Shown here: one piece after another, positions 6,584-10,369 of the stretch
Layout of the letters: each line of letters opens with the position of its first letter
Numbering within the stretch: position 1 is the first letter of the stretch
NCBI GenBank assembly: GCA_040080215.1
Contig: JBEBIT010000097.1
Location: 1-10,369, forward strand
Reading direction: 5' to 3'
Source of the DNA: CAIUGU01 sp040080215
GTDB taxonomy: Bacteria; Pseudomonadota; Gammaproteobacteria; Steroidobacterales; Steroidobacteraceae
DNA length: 10,369 nucleotides
Notes under the pieces: generated by a model
The model's database searches: none
Told to the model about the DNA's origin: nothing
What the model saw: the letters and a program-made list of their open reading frames with translations, nothing else
Translations under genes and position numbers: made by a program

Positions 6584-6590
6584 CTCCTCC

Positions 6591-7517
6591 ATGTGCTATT
6601 CCGCCATGGTCGAGTCCAATCTCCGCAGCTTCTGGCGCCAGTATCAGGGGGTGCTGAGCTACGCCACCGTGCAGGAGATCTTCCAAAAGCGCCTGACGGA
6701 CAGCTCCATCAGGATTCCGAAGGCTTTCGAGGCTAACTTCGACAGTCCGACTTCACCCAATGACACAGAGATCAAGCGGCTCATCGACCAGTACCGCGCA
6801 GCGTCCCTTACCAAGCTGGAGATCGAACTGTTCGCACAGAAGAAGCGCCACGCTGACGCCGAACGAGCACTAAAGTCCAAGGTCACCAAGAAGGCACAGG
6901 AAGATTTCCGCATCTCCGGAAACAAGATCGAGACTGCGCTCGATCGCATCAACGGGATAAAGCGTCCCGAGCTGCGACCCACGGACAGCCGCATCTTCCC
7001 TTTCTGGTATGCCCCGATCCTCATTCATGAGAACGGCCGGGCCGTGGTGAAGCTCGCGCGCTACCACCTGCGCCAGCCCAGGCAACCCGAGTCCGTAGAC
7101 CGGAAGTATCCTGGTCTCTACAACGCCCGCCGCGACAATATCGAGAAATTCTGGCGCAATGAGTTCGGGGTGTCTCACGCGCTCATGATCGTCGACAGCT
7201 TCTATGAAAATGTCGAACGGGACGGCAAGAATGCCGTTCTGCACTTCGTCCCCAAGCCCGCAGAGCCTATGCTGGTAGCTTGCCTTTATGGCGTGTGGAA
7301 TGCTGGCAAGGAAGATGAGCTGCTCTCCTTTGCCGCCATCACAGATGAACCTCCGCCGGAGGTTGCAGCGGCCGGCCACGATCGCTGCATCATCAACCTG
7401 AAGCCGGAGAATGTTGAGAAGTGGCTCACTCCTCAAGGCCGATCATCGGCCGAGCTGCAAGCGATCCTCGAGGACAAGCAACGTCCGTACTACGAGCACA
7501 AGCTGTTGGCCGCGTGA
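6591..7517 (+). CDS. Enlarged SRAP-domain protein (YedK/HMCES-like abasic-site sensor)
   Basis: A 308-residue protein starting Met-Cys-Tyr-Ser. SRAP proteins use Cys2, exposed after Met removal, to form a stable thiazolidine crosslink with abasic sites in single-stranded DNA, protecting them from cleavage and from error-prone bypass. The other key residues are present in family order: Asn178 in YNAR, Glu206 in SFYE, and His263 in GHDR. YedK has about 222 residues with Asn75, whereas here about 100 extra residues separate Cys2 from the Asn motif. That insert (about 45-130) is charged, helical and coiled-coil-like. The start must be ATG 6591, since the in-frame GTG at 6552 would bury the catalytic Cys. 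No Shine-Dalgarno is seen; the bases before the ATG are CTCCTCC. The gene diverges from the umuDC operon around a shared LexA box. The old name, SOS response-associated peptidase, reflects such neighbourhoods. The function of the insert is unknown. Confidence 0.88.
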   Translation: MCYSAMVESNLRSFWRQYQGVLSYATVQEIFQKRLTDSSIRIPKAFEANFDSPTSPNDTEIKRLIDQYRAASLTKLEIELFAQKKRHADAERALKSKVTKKAQEDFRISGNKIETALDRINGIKRPELRPTDSRIFPFWYAPILIHENGRAVVKLARYHLRQPRQPESVDRKYPGLYNARRDNIEKFWRNEFGVSHALMIVDSFYENVERDGKNAVLHFVPKPAEPMLVACLYGVWNAGKEDELLSFAAITDEPPPEVAAAGHDRCIINLKPENVEKWLTPQGRSSAELQAILEDKQRPYYEHKLLAA

Positions 7518-7532
7518 CGCGAGCGCGGCAGA

Positions 7533-7551
7533 CGCCTCGCTCGACGAGGCG
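7533..7551. terminator. Strong hairpin between convergent genes
   Basis: CGCCTCG (7533-7539) and CGAGGCG (7545-7551) form a perfect 7-bp GC-rich stem with a 5-nt CTCGA loop. It lies 15 bp after the SRAP stop and 7 bp before the end of the converging LPD7 gene, a natural place for a two-way transcription stop or mRNA 3'-end protection. No T-run follows, so it is not a textbook intrinsic terminator. Confidence 0.45.
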
Positions 7552-7558
7552 ATGTCCG

Positions 7559-8947
7559 CTAGCCTCGAGTTCGCTCAAGTTCCCGGTCTGAATGGAGGGC
7601 ATCGCGGTGCCGCCGATCCTTCAGGTAGACAGCCGGTGAGCCCCCGCCTCGCTCAAACACATACGCCAGCCGCTCGCGCACCCCAGCCACAAACTGCCGG
7701 CGGTCGGCCGCATTGGCAATTTGACGGTCTGCCAACAGCTCGGCGCCCCGCAGCTTGACGTACTCACTCACCAGCTCCGGGTGTTGCTGCGCAACGTGCG
7801 TCGGCTCGACGCGGGGATCCCTGAAGGCACTGGCTGCGGCGGATCGGGCCTCGAAGAAGGCCTTCGATTCAACGACCCATCGATTGCGGTGGGCCTCGAT
7901 CTTGCGTTCGCCGATCACCTCGCCGGACTCATCTCTTTCTGCCGTCCGGACCTGCACTGCTTCTCGTCGGATCGGTCGCACGCCGATTTCATCGCCGACC
8001 TGCGCGCGGGTCACGGACTCGGCGATGGCACGCTCAAGATCCTTCCCCCACAACACCCTCTCCCCAGTTGCCGTCTTGAGTTTGACGTAGTACGACGGTT
8101 GCTCCCGTGGGTCGAATCGATAGGTGGCAGGCCCATGATGTAGGAGCTGGCCGGTCGTTAGGGCGTCCTTCTCCCGGAATGCTCGAGACCGCGCAGGTGG
8201 ACGCGGCTCGGGATCAGCCGACTCGGACGGCACCGACACGCGTGGGGCAGCATTCGACTTCTGCTGGGCCAGGTCTCGCGCCAGCCGCACTTTCTCGGCC
8301 TCTGTCGGCCGATGTCCACGCACCCTCAACCCCGCCCGTTGGCCCTGCTGCCATACTTCGCTGCGGAAACGCTCCGATCCGCTCACGGTGATGTCTGCCC
8401 ATCCCCGCTCCTGGGCGATTTTCAAGAGGCTTCGGACTACCTCAGTGTTTTCCGTGTCGCTGACCAGTTGTTTTCCGCGATCCTGAAATGCACGCGCCCC
8501 ATCCGCAAAGTAGTAGCTCCGTCCTACAGCGACGAACCGCTCCTTTACCTCTTCCGGCACAGCCCACCGACCGGGTGACTGACGAGTGTCAGTGTCAGGA
8601 CCGGCGCTCGAATTCGGAGCACCGCTATTGCTTGAATCCGCGACGTCAGGTTGATCCCGAGCGCGGATGGACGCCTGAGCCTGCGCCGCGGCCGGACGGG
8701 ACGGTTCGGCACGCGCGCGCGACCTCGAAGGACGGATCGAGTTCTCCTTGCTGATCGGCGATTTGGATCTTCCATGCGGGTTCTCTTCCGCGGCTGCGTC
8801 GACGCTTGGCGCTGGCTCCTCGGAGTGCGGACGCGCCGAGGGCGGCGGGCTCGTCGGCGCCGCAACGGGTAGGACATCGCCTGTACCATTGTCTTCCCCA
8901 CTGCCCGTCTTCACAGTTCCATTGTCCGTTCGCCGATTGGTCGCCAT
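7559..8947 (-). CDS. LPD7-domain protein, conjugation-associated
   Basis: A 462-residue soluble protein. Residues 1-127 are low-complexity, rich in Pro, Ser, Ala and Glu, and probably disordered. Residues about 128-225 look like an LPD7 domain (a large polyvalent protein-associated domain): a RYYF-like SYYFADG segment, then a helix and the GWADITVSGSERFR-type motif. A second domain at about 264-335 has GPATYRF, SYYVKL and VLWGKDLERAI, a pattern often found after LPD7 in long plasmid relaxases. A helical region at 378-430 follows. There is no HUH or other relaxase motif, so this is an accessory to transfer rather than a nickase. Start ATG 8947 has AGGAG 6 nt upstream and lies 9 bp after the traG stop, so the genes form an operon. 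The exact role of LPD7 is not established. It may handle DNA or be carried with the transferred strand (inference). Confidence 0.75.
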   Translation of the reverse strand: MATNRRTDNGTVKTGSGEDNGTGDVLPVAAPTSPPPSARPHSEEPAPSVDAAAEENPHGRSKSPISKENSIRPSRSRARAEPSRPAAAQAQASIRARDQPDVADSSNSGAPNSSAGPDTDTRQSPGRWAVPEEVKERFVAVGRSYYFADGARAFQDRGKQLVSDTENTEVVRSLLKIAQERGWADITVSGSERFRSEVWQQGQRAGLRVRGHRPTEAEKVRLARDLAQQKSNAAPRVSVPSESADPEPRPPARSRAFREKDALTTGQLLHHGPATYRFDPREQPSYYVKLKTATGERVLWGKDLERAIAESVTRAQVGDEIGVRPIRREAVQVRTAERDESGEVIGERKIEAHRNRWVVESKAFFEARSAAASAFRDPRVEPTHVAQQHPELVSEYVKLRGAELLADRQIANAADRRQFVAGVRERLAYVFERGGGSPAVYLKDRRHRDALHSDRELERTRG

Positions 8948-8956
8948 GTCGCTCTC

Positions 8957-10369
8957 CTACCGCTCAAGGCTCGCCACAAAACTGTCCACGGCCAAATCAA
9001 TCTCTGCCGCAGTCAGCCGCCCAGCCTCGGCTGCCTGAGGGACCTGTACCTGGCTCAGGTCCACAGCAAAGTCCTCCAATGTCAGTGACTCCAGGTGCTC
9101 AAGATCTTCAATCGTCGCCTCGCGGACAGTCGACGCCTCCATCGCGCGCCTTGCACTTGGCACTGACACAGAACTTGGGGTGGCGGCCATGGCGATGCTC
9201 TCGGTTGAGGTGGGTGTGCTAGTGGGCAGGAGGGTCGACGGTGCTTCTGATTTCTGGCGGACAGGTGCAGCGAGTTTCGGCGGGGGCAAAAGACGAGCCC
9301 GAAATCGCTCGTCCTCGAAGTACCGAAGCTTTTCGCAGCGGATGGGCCGCAGCCCCTCATAGAAAAGTAGCGCACTGTCGTTGCCCATTTCCTTGACCTC
9401 CTGCGGCAGCAGCAAGGCCCGACGCTGTTCACTGATGTTCTCGCTACGGCTTCTCCGGCCGTGGCCGCTCCCCAGATCCAGACGGGGGCGCGACTGTGAC
9501 TTGACCTTGATGGTCGTGTATCCGAGTTCGTCGGAGATCTCCCGCGCGTCGTTGAAGTCTTTTGGCGCGAACACAACGCGCGCCGCCAAACTCTTCAGCA
9601 TGGTTTCCGTGTTGTGCATGCCATAGACCTCGCGCAGCTGAGCGGGCGTCTGGATCACAAGTACCACGCGAACGTTGTAGCCCGGAAGATACGAAATCGC
9701 CTCGGCAATGATCGGAATGCGCCCCAGCGCCGTGAACTCATCCAGCAGCATCATGACTTGATACTTCAGGCGCGGATTGCGCTCAGGAAGCTCACGGGTT
9801 TGCAGGCCGATGGCCTGCTGGAAAAACAGGTTGAGCACCGGACGCAGCCGATGCAGGTCATCGGGATTGACGCCCACATAGATCGAGATGGGCTTGGCGC
9901 GCAGATCTCTCAAGTCGAAGTCATTGTCGGCGGTCGCCTGGTCCAGCATGGGGTTCAACCACAGATCGAGCCGACTCGTGAACGTCTTGCGGATGCTGCT
10001 CGCGGTCACGGGCGCGAGATCAATGACATCGCACAGCGCCCGGACACACTCGGGTGACAGCGGGTTCTCTCCATTGCCCCGACCTTCGATCACCCGCTTC
10101 CAGTGGTGCCCAAACCCCTCATCGTCGCTGGCCATGCCCTGCCTTAGGACTTCGCCAATGGTCTTTGGTAGCGAGGGGGTCCCGAACAGGTAGAGCGCGA
10201 TTCCAAGAAAGAGCGACCGCGCCGAGGCGGTCCAGAACGGATCAACGTTGGGCGGGTCCGGATAGAGCATGTCCGCAATCCGCTGCAGGTCATTGACGCG
10301 CCGGATCGGATCGCGCGACACATAGGAGAACGGATTCCAGCGTGCCGTCTGGCCGTCCTCCGCGAATGG
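8957..10369 (-). CDS. traG: Type IV coupling protein, VirD4/TraG family (5' end outside window)
   Basis: The frame stays open to the right edge of the window: 470 residues are visible, and the codons before the in-frame GTG 10321 encode PFAEDGQTARWNPFSY, a conserved VirD4 segment. The true start, the membrane helices and Walker A therefore lie beyond 10369. Walker B is VMMLLDEF (Asp codon at 9742-9740), followed by the family's TALGR, LVIQTPAQL and LFYEGLRPIRCEKLRYF segments. This hexameric inner-membrane ATPase brings the relaxase-DNA complex to the type IV secretion channel. The last ~105 residues (from about 9285 to the stop) are a Pro/Ser/Thr-rich linker and an acidic helical tail, beyond the usual end of the ATPase domain. 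Such tails may bind substrates (inference). TAG at 8959 is followed 9 bp later by the LPD7 gene. The sequence resembles TraG-type proteins of IncP-like and related elements. Confidence 0.92.
   Translation of the reverse strand, partial: PFAEDGQTARWNPFSYVSRDPIRRVNDLQRIADMLYPDPPNVDPFWTASARSLFLGIALYLFGTPSLPKTIGEVLRQGMASDDEGFGHHWKRVIEGRGNGENPLSPECVRALCDVIDLAPVTASSIRKTFTSRLDLWLNPMLDQATADNDFDLRDLRAKPISIYVGVNPDDLHRLRPVLNLFFQQAIGLQTRELPERNPRLKYQVMMLLDEFTALGRIPIIAEAISYLPGYNVRVVLVIQTPAQLREVYGMHNTETMLKSLAARVVFAPKDFNDAREISDELGYTTIKVKSQSRPRLDLGSGHGRRSRSENISEQRRALLLPQEVKEMGNDSALLFYEGLRPIRCEKLRYFEDERFRARLLPPPKLAAPVRQKSEAPSTLLPTSTPTSTESIAMAATPSSVSVPSARRAMEASTVREATIEDLEHLESLTLEDFAVDLSQVQVPQAAEAGRLTAAEIDLAVDSFVASLER

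Noticed and set aside
6552..6590. GTG start giving a 13-residue extension of the SRAP protein
   Set aside because: The catalytic Cys must be residue 2 after Met removal, so translation must begin at 6591.
10319..10321. GTG at 10321 as the start of the coupling protein
   Set aside because: The frame continues to the window edge with conserved VirD4 residues, so the GTG is an internal Val codon.
1..10369. tRNA, rRNA, CRISPR arrays, integrase, transposase or terminal repeats
   Set aside because: None was seen. There are no spaced identical repeats of CRISPR length, no cloverleaf, and no recombinase motifs in any credible gene.

Overview
The window looks like the accessory (cargo) part of a mobile element, a conjugative plasmid or an integrative conjugative element, from a GC-rich member of the Pseudomonadota. 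The reasons are the high GC content and codon use, a VirD4/TraG-type coupling protein and an LPD7-domain transfer-associated protein at the right edge, a mobile-type umuDC operon, and a LexA box of the CTGT-N8-ACAG kind used by many beta- and gammaproteobacteria. I cannot name the species, and no replication gene, integrase or transposase is visible.

Layout. 1-378: non-coding, with two GC-rich hairpins and three short repeats at a 22-bp period. 379-4261 (+): a compact three-gene unit. A candidate promoter, whose -10 lies inside a near-perfect 24-bp palindrome, precedes a small ribbon-helix-helix protein. This is followed 3 bp later by an AAA+ ATPase, which overlaps by 23 bp an 857-residue subtilisin-like protease. 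The ATPase/protease pair matches IetA/IetS, known from the Ti plasmid pTiC58 as a toxin-antitoxin stability system and later reported as antiphage. 4262-4489: a convergent intergenic gap. 4490-6477 (-): a three-gene operon of an unknown 102-residue protein, UmuD and UmuC (DNA polymerase V), with overlapping reading frames. 6478-6590: a divergent control region centred on a 26-bp palindrome containing a perfect LexA/SOS box. 6591-7517 (+): an enlarged SRAP (YedK/HMCES-like) protein. 7518-7558: a short convergent gap with a strong hairpin. 7559-10369 (-): transfer genes, with the coupling protein (5' end outside the window) followed by the LPD7 protein.

How it fits together (inference). Two cargo modules sit beside the transfer genes. 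The RHH-IetA-IetS module would act in element retention and/or phage defence, probably under autoregulation by the RHH protein. The divergent SOS module joins error-prone synthesis (UmuD'2C) with a protein family that shields abasic sites in single-stranded DNA. Conjugation delivers single-stranded DNA, which can itself induce SOS, so an SOS-controlled lesion-tolerance set next to transfer genes makes biological sense. The least explained items are the RHH gene joined to ietAS, the 102-residue protein ahead of umuD, and the roughly 100-residue insertion in the SRAP protein.
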